From: Asterochloris sp. CNOR1
Lineage: Eukaryota; Chlorophyta; Trebouxiophyceae; Trebouxiales; Trebouxiaceae
Direction of reading: 5' to 3'
DNA: 64,000 nt
Assembly: GCA_963969365.1 (NCBI GenBank)
Contig: OZ017762.1
Span: 682,001-746,000, forward strand
Shown here: positions 23,852 to 35,586 of the stretch, one piece after another
Layout: every line of letters starts with the position of its first letter
How positions within the stretch are numbered: the first letter of the stretch is position 1
Notes under the pieces: generated by a model
The model's database searches: none
What the model was told of the DNA's origin: nothing
What the model saw: only the letters and a program-made list of their open reading frames with translations
Position numbers and translations under genes: made by a program

Positions 23852-25271
23852 TGTGAGGGACGTGCTGCCAGATGTGCTGCAGGACAGTGATGGGCACCAG
23901 CTGCCGCACAGCCTCTCCCTGGAGATTCTAGATGGCCCCTGCTCAGGCACCACCTTCGCCCCTTCAGGCACGCAGCTGGCGGTGGGCAGAACCAAGGCCA
24001 GTCAGATCTGGATTAAGGACTCTGCCGTGTCAGAGAAGCACGCAGTGTTCGCCTGGGAGCAGGCAGCCTGGACGTTGCGTGACATGGGGAGCTCCAATGG
24101 CACTCTGGTCAATGGCAGAGCGTTGGAAGGTGAAGGTGAGCTCTGAGCTCCTGTTTGGTGGTGCACAAGATTTGGCACAGGAGCAAGTAATGTAAGTGGA
24201 GCATACTTGCTTTGCCTGCGAGCAGGCAGCCTGTATGCTGCGCGATATGGGAAGGCACCCTTGTCATTGGCAGGGCCTGGGGTTGGGGGGAGCCTGTAGC
24301 TGCTTGATTAATGGTGCAGATAAGGTTGTGCTCCAACAGCTCTGGCGGCATCATCAAACTTATGCTAAGGGGGTTCAGCGTATAGCTCATTGCCAATTTG
24401 TTACTGGCAGCAGGTTGCAGCGGCTCGCCACAACGTACATATGGCCAGCCTTGCATTGGGGTGGTGGATATGCAATTAGTGGCTGATGTCTGCCTGCTGT
24501 AATGGTGGTGTCTGTTTGTTCTGCTTCAAGAGAGCAACACCTGTGACTCTCCCCCTGACAGTCTGCAGTAGCCCAGCCTCAATCTAGTGCCCTCTGCTCA
24601 GCACATGGCAGGGTGCGGCTTTTATTGCTTGTGAATGCTCGCCAGACATGCAGTTTCAGGGGCACTGCTTCAGTGAGAACATTCCCGTTAAGACGAAAGG
24701 CAGCCGCTGTGTGTGCAGGTCCCTCAGTGCAGCTTAAGGATGGCGATGTGATCCAGTTTGGCACAGATACCAGGGCCAGAGTGGAGGTGTGTGATGGCTG
24801 CTTCTCTTCTTCAACATCTTGCCTTGCATGAACCGTGTGCTCTGCCTCAAGGCATGCAGTGCCTGACTTGTCTGAGCAGTCAAGCTCCTTGCACTAGTCT
24901 CCGGCTGCTGTGGTCACATGTTGTTTCAGCAACATGATTTGCTTCAATACAACGTGCTCTGTCACAGCTTGACTTTCACTGATACGGCCCTCAGGTTGTC
25001 CCAGTCTGTGACGAGAGCGTGACTGTGGAGCAATACCTTGAGGCAGAGATGCAGCGCCAGGTGCAGAAAATCATGGTGAGGCCCTTAACAAGTTGTGGAG
25101 CATCAGCAGCCATGTAGCTAGCAATTATGAGGCAGAGATATGCATAACTGTCTAAGAGCGCCCAAAGGCACCTTCCTGGAATGCCTGCAGGCGTGTTCTG
25201 AACAGTTTGCAAACCAGATCAAGAACGAAATTACCTCATTCAAGACCTCAATCCTTTCTGAGGCTACATGA
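23852..25271 (+). CDS. FHA-domain protein, 5' end unresolved
   Basis: A forkhead-associated domain protein; FHA domains bind phosphothreonine peptides. Secure exons are 23852-24135, 24719-24786, 24995-25075 and 25206-25271, with phases 1, 0 and 0 agreeing. The domain shows the core signatures in order: VGR (beta-4 region), SEKHAVF, then MGSSNGTLVNG, and after the intron LKDGDVIQFG. The C-terminus has a short charged helix (VEQYLEAEMQRQVQKIM, then FANQIKNEITSF), probably a coiled coil. No in-frame ATG precedes the domain in the first exon, so an upstream exon is needed. The 3' end converges on a minus-strand gene. The FHA call is secure; the partner and the compartment are unknown. Confidence 0.85.
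24203..24282 (+). repeat. degraded copy of the FHA exon
   Basis: GAGCAGGCAGCCTG plus the following GCGCGATATGGGAAGG parallels 24057-24100 of the real exon. The copy begins about 70 bases after the exon's donor and has lost the NGT codons. Confidence 0.75.
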
Positions 25272-25336
25272 ACTACAGTCGGCAATTAAGAATCAGTTTG
25301 AGCGCCTGAATGCTAGGCTTGAGCTCAAGCACTTAC

Positions 25337-26311
25337 TTAGTCTGGTGTCCGCACTCTTTGATGGGAATCCATTGTCACATCTTCAGCATGTCGTGGCCCA
25401 AGGGGCCTTGGGGGTGATGGTGGCACCCTCTGCAGCAATACATTGGAGTCAGCTCATGTGGCACAATCAACAGCGAAGTGGTAGCACGTAGCTCACCTTT
25501 GCAGCATCTGCCGCCTTCCGAGCATCTCCAAGAATGTCATCTGGGTCCCCTGTATCTCTGAGAACCGAGAAGAAATTCAAGCAGATGCATGAAGGGCTAG
25601 GACAAGCTGCAAGCTTGAGCTGCAGCCATCTGCAGCCTGCCTCCAGCTCTCAACAAGGCCTTGAGCAGGGACCCCATCAGGCACTGGCAGCTTAGGATCC
25701 TTCCCCCATTCTGCAGCCATTGCTATGTGCTGCTTCCTCAGCGCAGCAGCCTGCAGTCCAAGAGAGCATCAGGTTTCAGCTAAGGCAGCTCAAACATGAA
25801 CATGATTGGGACAGCCAAGCTCTGCCTTAACTTACAGGCTCCACAGAGCACAGTCCAGTGTCAGCACTCTTGAGCCTGTGGCAGCATGGCTTACAGAACC
25901 AAGCTTGAGAAATGTACGTGTCAAATGAGCTGCATGGGGGCATAGCAAAGTCAGGCATGCTCTTGGCACCAGTTGGTGTGCAAACAGCGTCTTTGAGCAT
26001 ACTGCATAGCACTCTAGGTTGTGAAAGTCATCTACCTGCATCGGAAGCACCAGAAGGGTAGGATGCAGTCGCACTGCCATGCAGCATGCCTGCCACTGTG
26101 ATAGAGGTGCATACAGGGAGCTCAGGAGGGATCTGATCCTGAGAAGAAAGGCTGGTCGTGTGCAGCCGGGCAGAAAAGGGAGGAGAGGCGGGACCATCAT
26201 AGTGGGCCACCCTCTCCCACTCTTCCTGGCCTGCTGCGCTTGACCACTTTCAGGACCATCTTGCTCCTCAATCTCCTCAATCTCCCTGTATGCAGCAAAT
26301 AGGCATGGCAA
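25337..26311 (-). CDS. unknown minus-strand gene, exons only
   Basis: Several stretches look coding, but the chain is not closed. The last exon 25337-25429 reads PPSPPRPLGPRHAEDVTMD and ends in TAA. It follows in phase from an exon at about 25490-25550 (DTGDPDDILGDARKAADAAK). A further exon starting at 25751 encodes RKQHIAMAAEWGKDPKLPVP. A fourth, ending near 26037, has FAAYREIEEIEEQDGPES at its 5' side. The junction before DTGDPDD does not match in phase, and two frames compete in the 26037-26311 exon. I recognise no family. The gene converges on the FHA gene, and their last exons are 65 bases apart. Confidence 0.4.
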
Positions 26312-26608
26312 CTGTGCATTGAATTGTCACGTGCAAGGATTTGGCTAGAAAGACCTCGGTTTGACGCAAGCGCCAGCAAACTGTCAGACCCGCCCCTGCA
26401 CAGCTCAGGAAGGGTGGGTGAGACTGCAAAGTGGCATGAAAGGTGTTGGCACATGAGCCGCGTCAGCAACAGAGGAGAAATGAGTCCAGGACGACAGGCC
26501 GCCATTGCTGCACAGCGCAGCACCACCTGCCACTCGCAGAGGATGTTTGCGAAATACCAGAACCCCCGCATTCTTGGACTTCATGAAGCAGGGCAAGGTC
26601 TACCTTGC

Positions 26609-26708
26609 CAGCAAGGCCAGGCTGAGTCAGGCTGATAGATCCGCAGCCTGCTGGGCTGACAATCCAGCAGGCTGCTGATCTACCAGGCAGACAAGGCTGG
26701 CCTTGCTG
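26609..26708. repeat. imperfect inverted repeat, arms about 45 bases
   Basis: The left arm 26609-26654 and right arm 26664-26708 are complementary with few mismatches around a 9-base loop. Both arms encode an SKA-L motif of an RPA1-like OB fold, on opposite strands. Confidence 0.75.
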
Positions 26709-27048
26709 ATGATGTGAGGGCGAAGACTTTGTAAATTTGTCTGCCGTGTCTTTGAAGGCAGGGCACCTGATCTCGCCACCAGAGGCGTCTGTCAGCTTGA
26801 ACAAGAACGTCCTGCTGCCGGCCCTGGCGCATGAGAACCTGCAGGAGCGTGAGCCCATGACACTCAGCCAAATGTTCACAGACCAAGGCACCAGACATTG
26901 TCAGCATTAGCGGTGAGGCATGGGCAAAATGCTCGAACTGCAGCCTGTGTGCACAGGAACTGTAAGCTAACAATGGAGCAAGCGATGCAGCTCTGACCTG
27001 TGCTCCAGAGCGAGAAGTCACTCGGGCTCTGATCTCAAATACACCGCG
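26690..27048 (-). pseudogene. RPA1-like relic (ssDNA-binding OB fold)
   Basis: On the minus strand, segments of the large replication protein A subunit appear in the right order. They are GVFEIRARVTSRS (27048 downward), then RTFLFKLTDASGGEIR and FKDTADKF (26838-26728), then HIISKASL (26720-26690). RPA1 DBD-A has the same order: IKARV, LxDxxGGEIRxxxF, DKF, ISKxxL. A TGA lies just before the first segment in frame, the join to the second does not match in phase, and a frameshift separates DKF from HIISKA. A better-kept version of the last part, FMKQGKVYLASKARL, lies on the opposite strand at 26578-26630, inside the inverted repeat. I read this as a rearranged gene fragment. Confidence 0.6.
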
Positions 27049-27575
27049 TCAGGTAGGCGTGATGGGCAGGAAGTGTGGCAAAAAGGACTGCTGCACGCAC
27101 CCTGACCTTGTGTGCCTGCTGACTCAGTCTCGGATTGTGCAGTCCCTCGTGTCTGCGACAAGTCTGCTAAGGGCTCCAGCATGAATCAATACAGCATAAA
27201 ATTTGTGGAAGCCAGCCAGCTCAACAGCTGGCGTGCCCAGTTTCGGTACAATTGTTTGCATGGCTCAGCAATGCTTACCATGCTTTTTTGCACTGCATGC
27301 ATCATTGCACGCAAGCTTACAATTAGCCACCTTTTCCCAGGTCTTCTGGAGTTGTGCTGCATGTTCATCCTTGGAAGTAGCAGTCAGGCATGCATTCATT
27401 CTGTGAGTATGTCAATGGCTGGCCTTGTGGTACAAGTGACTGAGACTTGAGGCAATTGGATTGCAACTGGCAGCTGAATGATGAAATGGGCCCTCTGGAA
27501 CCGCTGATGACAATTCAAGCCAGTTGACCAGGTACAGATATGCACTATTAGTCTGAACTCCTGTCTGGATACTGC
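27049..27575. other. intergenic, no gene seen
   Basis: Open frames here show no splice-consistent extension and no motif I recognise. Confidence 0.35.
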
Positions 27576-30500
27576 TCAACCCTGCCATTCGCCAGTAGCC
27601 GCATTCCCTCGCCCGGCATGTGCCAGCCCCTCTACAGCAGCCTCTGAGGCGGGCACCTCAGCAAACCTGACTTTCTTTGCATTGGTGGAGGCTATTTCCC
27701 TTCCCGCTGCAGCCTCCCCCTGCTGGGCCTGGCCTGGGTCCAGCTCCCTGTTTGTCCCAGCCTCCCCCTGCTGGGCTCGGCTGGGACCTGGTGCCTTGCC
27801 AGCCGCAGCCTTCCCATGCTGAGCTGGGCTGCGAGACAACTTGCTGCCTTTTCTGTGGTGTATGGGCTGGAATGCGCGGGACAGCTTCACATTGCCAGCT
27901 GCTGCCAGCTCCCTCTGCCGCTGCATGTTGTAGTCAAAGTCCATGCTCTGCTGCCAGTCGTCAGGGATCTTGCGGTCCGGCTTGCCAGCAGCCCCAGCCA
28001 TGCTGGCCTTCATGAGTTCCTCCACAATGAGGCCTGCAGTCAGCGTCAGACAGTTCAGGCGAGGTCTGCTGGCTGCATTGGGCAGATCAGCATGCCAACA
28101 GCCCAAGGAGACCTTTATGAGCTCCGGCACAATGAGGCCTTAGGGTTTAGGGTTTAGGAGCAAACTTCGTCGCATGCCAGGGCTTGCTGTTATGCTCTCC
28201 AAGTTGGAGACATTAGGTATGCAAGCAGCCCAATTTGGCTGTCATGAATTCGTCCACAGTCCTGCAGGAAGAGGTTGTCAATTCAGCATGCCACTCATCC
28301 AGGCTTGCTTACAGGTGCTCCTGCTGATATGGTGGAACATGCACACTTGAAGCCAGGTTGACATCCGCAAGCAGTGCAAGGTTCTTGCTGTCAAGGTCAC
28401 CGAAACTCTTCCTGGTGATAGCCTGTGATAGCTCTGCCTCAAAGCAAGGGCCAGATGTAGTGGCTGTGGAGACTTCGCAGCCATGACAGAGAAACAAACC
28501 AAGTGAAGGTGTGCAGAGCAGACCGGAAGCCGCCCATGCAGAGGCTTTCATGTGCAGTCACACGCCTTGCAGGCACCATGCAGATGCATGATTTGCCCAG
28601 GTGTGCAGGGCCCCCATGTGTGCACCATGTGCTGTCTTGCACACGCCATCCTCATACTCTGGGCAGGCATGTGCATGCGTAAAGCTACCTGCTGCCCGGC
28701 GACAGATTGGCCCAAGCAAATGAGATGGATAAGTCGGGCCCCGCTGCTCTGTGGTGCACAGGCCAGGCATGTGCATGCACAGTACTTACCTGCTGCCAGC
28801 AGGACATATCTGCAGATGCAGAGAGGCAGCCCGATTGCTCAGCGCATGCACATGCAACTGCAGTGCCTGCTACGGGAGGCCATCTGGCTCCATAGCAGGG
28901 TAGCAAGTTTGTGTTACTCAGAGGCACAGCACAGGTGTGTGGAGGCCCAGTGCTCACATGCTGCACAAAGGGCACCTCTAAAAGATCATACCTGATTGCA
29001 GAGGGCATCATCAAGCCAGAGAGGCAGCCCGACTGCTCAGTGCATGCACATGCAATCGCACTGCCCCCCTGCTACCAGCTTTACAGCATAGCATCAGGTA
29101 AGTCAACCCTGCTCACCTGCGGCCAGGAGGCTGTCTGGGTCCAGGGCGTGGGACAGCTGAGTGAATCCCTGCTGCTTAGAGGCGCATGTGGCATAGGCCA
29201 TGATGGACCCCATCAGGTCTTTCAACGTGGGGGGAACCTTGTCCAGCCAGGGAGCCTGCAGGCGCAGAGTGCAATGTAAGTACCTGCAGTAACCATAGGC
29301 TGGAACTGGAGCAGGCAGGCTGTGCAGGCTGGAGTCATCAGCTTGCTGCTGTCTGGCTTCAAGCCAGAGACTGCAATGCGCGAGCACCTGCAAGGCCTGC
29401 TGGCTGGAGCACTCAGATTGCCCCAGGTGGGCCCAAAGATTGCAAGCAGCTGCAGGCGGTGCCGGGCAACAAGAGGCAATGCTGATGCAATCTTACCGTT
29501 TGTGCTGCAGACGACCTCTGCACTGTTCATGCAGGCATCCCAATCTACATGTGGGCGTGGTGCTGTGCACCTGATGCAACATGAGTCGGTCAGGCAAAGG
29601 GCAAGACCTGGCGTCACCCACCATGCCGCTCTCCTGTCTGACAGCCCCGGCCTTGGCATCTTGACTCTGGCTGTTGCGGCGCTGTGCCTGGTACTGTGTG
29701 ATAAAATCGACGCCGTGCTTCTTGGCGTCCTCTGCAGGCACCATTTCAGCATTGTCCTCATTGGGTTGCAGCCAGCTTCCAGTGCGGTGATTGTGCACGA
29801 CGCTGTGAGAGTGGTGATCTGCTGGACAGCTGTTTGCTGCCACTCAGGCAGGGGCATGGGTAGAAAGCCATTGGCGATTTGGTGCTGCTGTTTGACAGCA
29901 GTGCCTTGTTCAGTATCAGCGCATCTGCAGGCAGAGAGCATTGGGTTGCCCTCAGAAGTGAAGCATTGCTGCGGCCGAAGGTAATTAGAAATGGCCTCCT
30001 CTGCACAGGCCACATGAGGATATCCATAGGTGTAAACCAGGTCCCTTTGCCTGCTGGTACAGATGTTTCTCAGTGATGCAGGAGCACATGCCACAGCAAC
30101 AGCACCCTCACAAGAATGTCATGCACGTGCCAATTCATGCACTCAATTGGGGTGGTGGCTGCATGCCTCAAGTCGAGAAGCAGAACCTATAAAAATATCC
30201 CATATATATATGACGCCCGCTATGCCACCTGTGACTAACTTGACATGATTGAGGCTGCCTCCCAAGCTCAATATTCTGTAGATGCATGGTTTGCAGCTGC
30301 ATACCCTCACCTGCATAGAGAGCTGTCTTCTCCGCCGTCGACAGCTTCCGGGGCTGAGGCCCAGCTGGCAGTGCCTGCTGCTCATAGAACTGCTCCAGGG
30401 GACACTTGTCAGTGCTATGCCTGCTGCTGCTGCACTGCTCACAGAGCACCTGCATGGCAGACAGGGAACAAGGGTTGCCACTCGGACATGATGCTGCACA

Positions 30501-33500
30501 CAGCAAGTGTCCATAGTATGGCACAACGGCACTCAATTTGGCTGCTACTGCTGCACCGTGCAGGGAGACTGGGATTCAGAATTGCCTGTTGACCATCTCG
30601 CAAAGCACGCATGCACAGCAAGGCACAGCAGCACCGCAGAGTTCTGAGCTTGCTGCTGCTGCAGCACCACCCACAGAGTACTGCGCTTGGCCATGATTGC
30701 AACCAGCGTGGATGCACAGCAAGGCACAGGGCAATTCTCTAATGCTGCACCTGCTTGCAGAGCACATGTGAGAGACAGGCGGCAACCATGTGTCAACAAA
30801 ACTCTAATTGCAAGGAACCACAACAGAGAGGGTAGCATGCGGCATGATGCACATTGTGAAGGGCAGCTGCAGCACATGCTAGCTGCATGACGTTGGTCCT
30901 GGACCGCACATTGAGGGCAGCACATGATGCAGGCTGAGCGCAAACAAGCGTCAGCCACAGACAATCCAGTGCTTCTGGAGCCAGAGAGTGGCAGCTGTAT
31001 GGTGCTGGCCCTGAACGGCGCTCACGAGCATCGTGTTCAGCTGCAGCAATAGCGGCCTGCACAGGCCTGAGCTTGAGCATCTGCAATATGCAGCCCAGGG
31101 CAGCCTGCTCAGGCACCGGGGCAGACCTTGGTGACTTACATGATGTGGCTTTCACTTGGCTGCAGAGCTGTTGCAGCCATAGAAGCGGTGCAGCCCGGAC
31201 CAGCTGGGCCAATGTGAAGCTGCAGCCACCGCACTGCCCTCTGCCTGTCCGTGTCACATCTCTTCGTACCTGACTATGTCCCAGCTCAGGTGCATCTGCA
31301 GGTGAGGGCAGCTGGGGCACCCTCACATCGCCTGCGCCCAGGCCGTCATCTTCCAGCCCTATCCACCCATACACGTGCAGCCCTGGGTGGGGCACCAGAG
31401 GGGCGCGGAAGGAGCGAGGATGCTCCCTCAGCAACGGAACAGGCTTCCCCTGCTGCTCGTACCTGCAGCAGGGGTGGGCATCGATGCAACCAGCTTTGCC
31501 GTCACTGGGGCCGCTTCAATCTGGCCAGGTCCTGACAAATAGGCATTGTGGGTGCCAGCTCATGGCAGGCGGAACACTGTCAGCCACTTGCCTAGTGAGG
31601 AAGGCGACATCTGCCCCACAGATGTCTGGGCCAGACGTTGCAGCGCAGCCCTTATGATACTCACCAAGCAGCAACCTCCAGGTCCCGCTCTGCCGGTGTG
31701 GGCCAGTTCACTGGGGGCTGCACTGGATCCCCGGCCATCAGTGGCTGCACAGCACCCCTGCAGGCACAGCAATCCTCAGTTTTGCTGCCAGGGCATTAAG
31801 GCGCAGCATGGCAACCCCACAGGCAGGGCGTGAACGTGATCAGTTTGACCAGGCTGGCCTTGCTTGATAAGACCTGCAGCAGCCCGACAGAGCCTGCCTG
31901 CCTGCTGCAGGCTCCTGCAGGCACTTAGACTTACTCAACCCCGCCTACACAGGACGCCTCACTGCAAGTGCTCTGCGGCGGCCTTGCTGCATCTCACTGG
32001 CTCCTGCTGGCTGTTACAAAAGTTGCAAGCCCACAGATCTGAGCCACTCACCAGGACGCCTTGCTTGACGGGCTCTGCGGCAGCCTTGCTGTGCCTGCCT
32101 GCCTCATGCTGGATGTTGCAAGCACTCTCAACCCATGGAACTGCTCCCACAACTCAGAGCGCCTCACTTCAAGGGCTCAGCGGCGGCCTGGCTGCGTCTG
32201 CCTGCCTCCTGCTCGCTGTACAGCTGGCGCTCCCTCTTGTGCACCTCACGCAAGTTGGGCGCTGGCCTCACAGCCCTGCCAGAGCCGCCCTCCTCCTCGG
32301 CCCTGCAGGAGAGGTCATTGGTTTCACTCTGGAGGGGTGCAGATTTGCTCTGGGTCACTCTGCGTCCACTGGACAGAGCAGCAACATGACACATCACAAA
32401 CTGCTGCTGTCCTCCTGTAGCCTGCAGAAGAGGGAGAGGCTGTTTGACCAGACACCTGATCAGCATCCTAGAGCTCATGTGCACAGTGGCTTGCACTGGC
32501 TTGCACTTAATTGATGCTGAGATAATGTACTTCATCTTGGCCAAGGCCAGTTGGCCACAGTGTGCTGCAACATGGTACTGCAACATCAGACCCCCTCACA
32601 ATATTACAGCACGACTGCAGACTACTTCACAGCTGCAGACCGGCTGTTTGGTGAGCGAAAGAAACACTGCTGTTGGGGTGGAAGCTTGCCATGCAGCCTA
32701 GGAACTGCAGCAGGTTGGTGCACGGTGAAACAACCTGGGGCAAGGAGACCTGTGCCCGAGTCACCAAGCGTTCTGAAAATGTCTACAGGAGTCAGTGCAG
32801 CAACAGCTGCAGGGCCCCAAACAAAGGGCCTCTCTGGAAAGTGACTCACTCCTGACTCTGCTCAGCATGCCCAGGCGTGCCTGCTTTGGCCTTATGCCAG
32901 TTGCGCTCCCCCCTGCCGCTGTGCACAGCCGCCCAAGCCAGGCCTGTCTCCCCATCACCTGCAGGCATGATGCAAGGCATGGGAGTCAAGGAGAAAGATG
33001 ACTGCGCAGCACTGCTTATACTGAAGGTGAAGTATTGCTGCATGATAGCTGCCCACTGATATATCTGTTACCCCTCACCTGCAGGCATGATGCAGGCCGC
33101 ATGCCGGCATAGTATTGGCCCTTGCCCAGCTGTCAACACGTGTGGGAGGTGTGGAAGGCTTTGCAGCACCACACTGGCCATTGATCGCTTGTCGACAGGC
33201 CACAGCAGACTGGCTGGTGCACCAGCGCACCTGGCACCCTGTTCCCCTCTGATTGTCATGCTGCAGCAGAACACGCTCACCTATTCCTCACATTACAAGC
33301 CCACCTGACACCAAGTCCACCGCGTCATCCTGCGGCGCTGCTGCAGTTGCAGAAGGCAACAGCGCTGCCTGACCCGCTGGCACCAGCGGGGGCTTGAACT
33401 CCTCAGGGTCCTCCAGCAGCTGGCCAGGGTGCACGTTGACCCAGTCAATGACAAGGCGCTGCTCTGGCGGCAGGTCCTGCTGTGCCTCGCGCTGCCGCCT

Positions 33501-35181
33501 GTTGTATCGCTTGGCCGCTTTGGAGATCTGATGTACCTGCAGCAGGCTGGACCCAAGCCCTTGCAAGATTGCTTGTGCTAGCTGAAACGGCAGCAGGCAG
33601 AGAGCCAAGGCCTTGGTCAGTTACCTGCCTGCCACAGCTGGCCCTTGCGGCAGCAAGCAAAATGAAGGGGCACAAACGACCACATGGCGCCTTGCACTGG
33701 AGACATGCGAAGCAGTGTTATGAGCACACAGCAAGGTCGTGGTGCTGCAATCTGCTTGCATTGCTCTGCGCAGACCCTGCACACTCGTTATGCAGATGGT
33801 TGCGCACTGATCTGTATGCATCAGTGCTGTGCGTACCTTGACTGAGACGTGGCAGGCCTTCTGGGACTCGGGCAGCCACACCTGACGACATGCTGGGCAC
33901 TGCCCACAGGCATCCCGAGGGTGCTCATTGGGCAAGCGCTTCTGCAGGCACCAATCGAATTTGTGGTGAGGAGCTTGCCCAGGGCAGCTGTGGGGGCCCT
34001 GCAGAGGAGAGCCTCAGCAGGCCATTGCACAGGTCTGAGTGCTGCTGCAGGCAGGCGCTGAGGGTCTAGTGAGGGGATCGCAGCATGGAACTTCTTGGTG
34101 AGGGCATGCCGAGCAGGATTCCCACGGGCAAGGGCTGGAGCAGATGCTACCAAACCTCCGAAGAGATTCCAGCCCCACAAGCAACACGGCGTGGAGGGAC
34201 ACCTGCAGGCCACCAGAAGATCCTGGGGATAAGTGCAGAAATATATGCATACATCTCACCTCTCCAGTGAGGCGCTCCCTCCAGAAATTTTGGAGACCAT
34301 ACGATACGGCGTCCACATGCGTGGGCTTGCGCAGGTCTGACAGGCGTGCCATCCACCTTGCCGCCTTCTCTGTCTTTGCCTTGGCAGCTGGTGGGAGTTC
34401 CTCAGCCTCTGCAAAAGTGAAGGGCATAGTTCATGTGATCCCCCTCGTGCCGGACAGTGGTCATTCTTATTCTGCCTGATGAAGCACAACCTGTGCAGCC
34501 CTTCAGCTGTTGAGCACAAGTTAGTGCTCTGCAAGCTGACAGATGCGTATTCACAGCAGCACAAGCTGCTCATCCTTCAGGTTGAGACTTGACAATCATC
34601 CTTGTCACGCCGTCAGACACACCAACGCTAGCAACAGCATAGGAGTTTTGCAACCTTTGAGCTTTGGTTGCTGTCTGGAACCCTCAACCCAAGGGTCACA
34701 CAAGAAGGTAGCAGCAAGAGTTGCAGATGGCCCATACAAAACCAGCAACAGCAGGTGACGCCTTTGTGATGCGCGTGGAGCCTGGCAGGGACAGTCTCTC
34801 CTTGAGCTCACTACCATCTACTCACGTACTGCAATATGACCTGCTGCACTGCCCAGGCTGCAGCTTGCTGAGTGTAGTTGCCCTCCAGCAACTAGAGCCA
34901 TGCAGTCATGAGCGGCATTGCCATGCTTGCAGCCTACGCTTCCTGCTGCTCAAGTCCTGAGGCAGCACCGTCACAGCACAAGACACACTGGCTGTTAGCT
35001 GGGCTTTGTGTCATCCCTGGAGCCCATGCGCTGCACTGAAGGCTACAGCAACGAGCTGCCCACCTGCCTCACCGTCGGTGTCTGAGCTGGACCCCTCCTG
35101 GGGCACAAGGCTCTTGGGATTGATGTCATGACGCAGGGACAGGAAGAGCTGCTCCAATTCCTCTCCTTGCAACGGTCCCTT
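27576..35181 (-). CDS. large unknown protein with RING-like and CCHC zinc motifs
   Basis: Exons in order: 35073-35181, 34260-34408, 33882-33998, 33305-33536, 32850-32958, 32168-32302, 31665-31757, 31270-31462, about 30946-31080, 30311-30449, 29622-29731, 29117-29255, 28313-28463 and 27576-28033, about 756 residues. Phases agree except at the last junction, which is off by one base. The 5' end is open because no ATG lies in the first exon. Visible motifs are HHKFDWCLQKRLPNEHP then CGQCPACRQ (RING-like C-terminal half), a zinc knuckle CEQCSSSRHSTDKC (CX2CX4HX4C), and near the C-terminus KKVRFAE, which fits a PP1-docking RVxF motif. The tail has degenerate GEAAAG repeats. I do not recognise the family. 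A nuclear or signalling scaffold is a guess. Confidence 0.65.
28097..28261 (-). repeat. two copies of the last-exon start
   Basis: The start of the final exon (ending at 28033; coding IVEELMKAS) recurs at 28097-28139 (IVPELIKVS) and at about 28215-28261 (TVDEFMTAK). The third copy keeps a good acceptor and fits the upstream exon in phase, but it runs into TAA. It may give an alternative end. Confidence 0.65.
28140..28158 (+). repeat. interstitial TTTAGGG telomere-type repeat
   Basis: TTAGGGTTTAGGGTTTAGG, about 2.7 units of the plant/trebouxiophyte telomere repeat. It abuts the partial exon copy at 28097-28139. Confidence 0.85.
31961..32118 (-). repeat. two copies of an exon 3' end with its donor
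   Basis: The end of the exon at 32168-32302 (coding EAGRRSQAAAEPL) recurs at 32066-32118 (EAGRHSKAAAEPV) and 31961-32018 (EPVRCSKAAAEHL). The spacing is about 104 bases. Confidence 0.75.
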
Positions 35182-35586
35182 CTGCAGGCACACACATGCA
35201 CGTGGCCCCACAGGTTTTACAGTGGTCAAGCAGTCTAGATTGTAGCGCAGGGTGGATGTGCTTCAGCGCATGCCACGTCCAAGGTACTTTCTGCTTGTGC
35301 ACAAACACAGCAAGGCTTTTGTGTTTGCAGCTTTCGAAATTGCATGCTCCTTCAGGGCTCCCTTCTGCAGGCACATAGACATGCAACCCTGAGGGGTCAT
35401 TGTGTTGGCTCAGCAGTGGAAGGCACAGCATGAGCTGCAGCTGATACGCTGAGAAAGGCTCGGTGGCAACGTGACGATCAGAAAGTCCCCGTTGCATGAA
35501 AGAATAACACCCCTGCTCCTTGTCACAAATTCAGGTGACTGCTTCAGCTTTCACCACATGTGCATGTGCACAGGCAGCCCTTGCCA

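Noticed and set aside
26324-26635. RPA1-like segment read as a plus-strand gene
   Set aside because: Only FMKQGKVYLASKARL matches. The upstream plus-strand sequence has no RPA1 motifs, whereas the minus strand has three in order.
28140-28158. Telomere repeat considered as a chromosome end
   Set aside because: There are only about 2.7 units, with ordinary genes on both sides.
30020-30080. Alternative exon (EEAISNYL) in the zinc-motif gene
   Set aside because: It fits in phase at its acceptor but does not continue in frame into the next exon. It looks like a copy of the exon start at 29731.
29222-30094. 290-codon minus-strand open frame
   Set aside because: It crosses introns and exon copies of the zinc-motif gene in a frame other than that of the real exons at 29622-29731 and 29117-29255.
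31864-32514. 216-codon plus-strand open frame
   Set aside because: It is the antisense shadow of the minus-strand exon 32168-32302 and its two copies.
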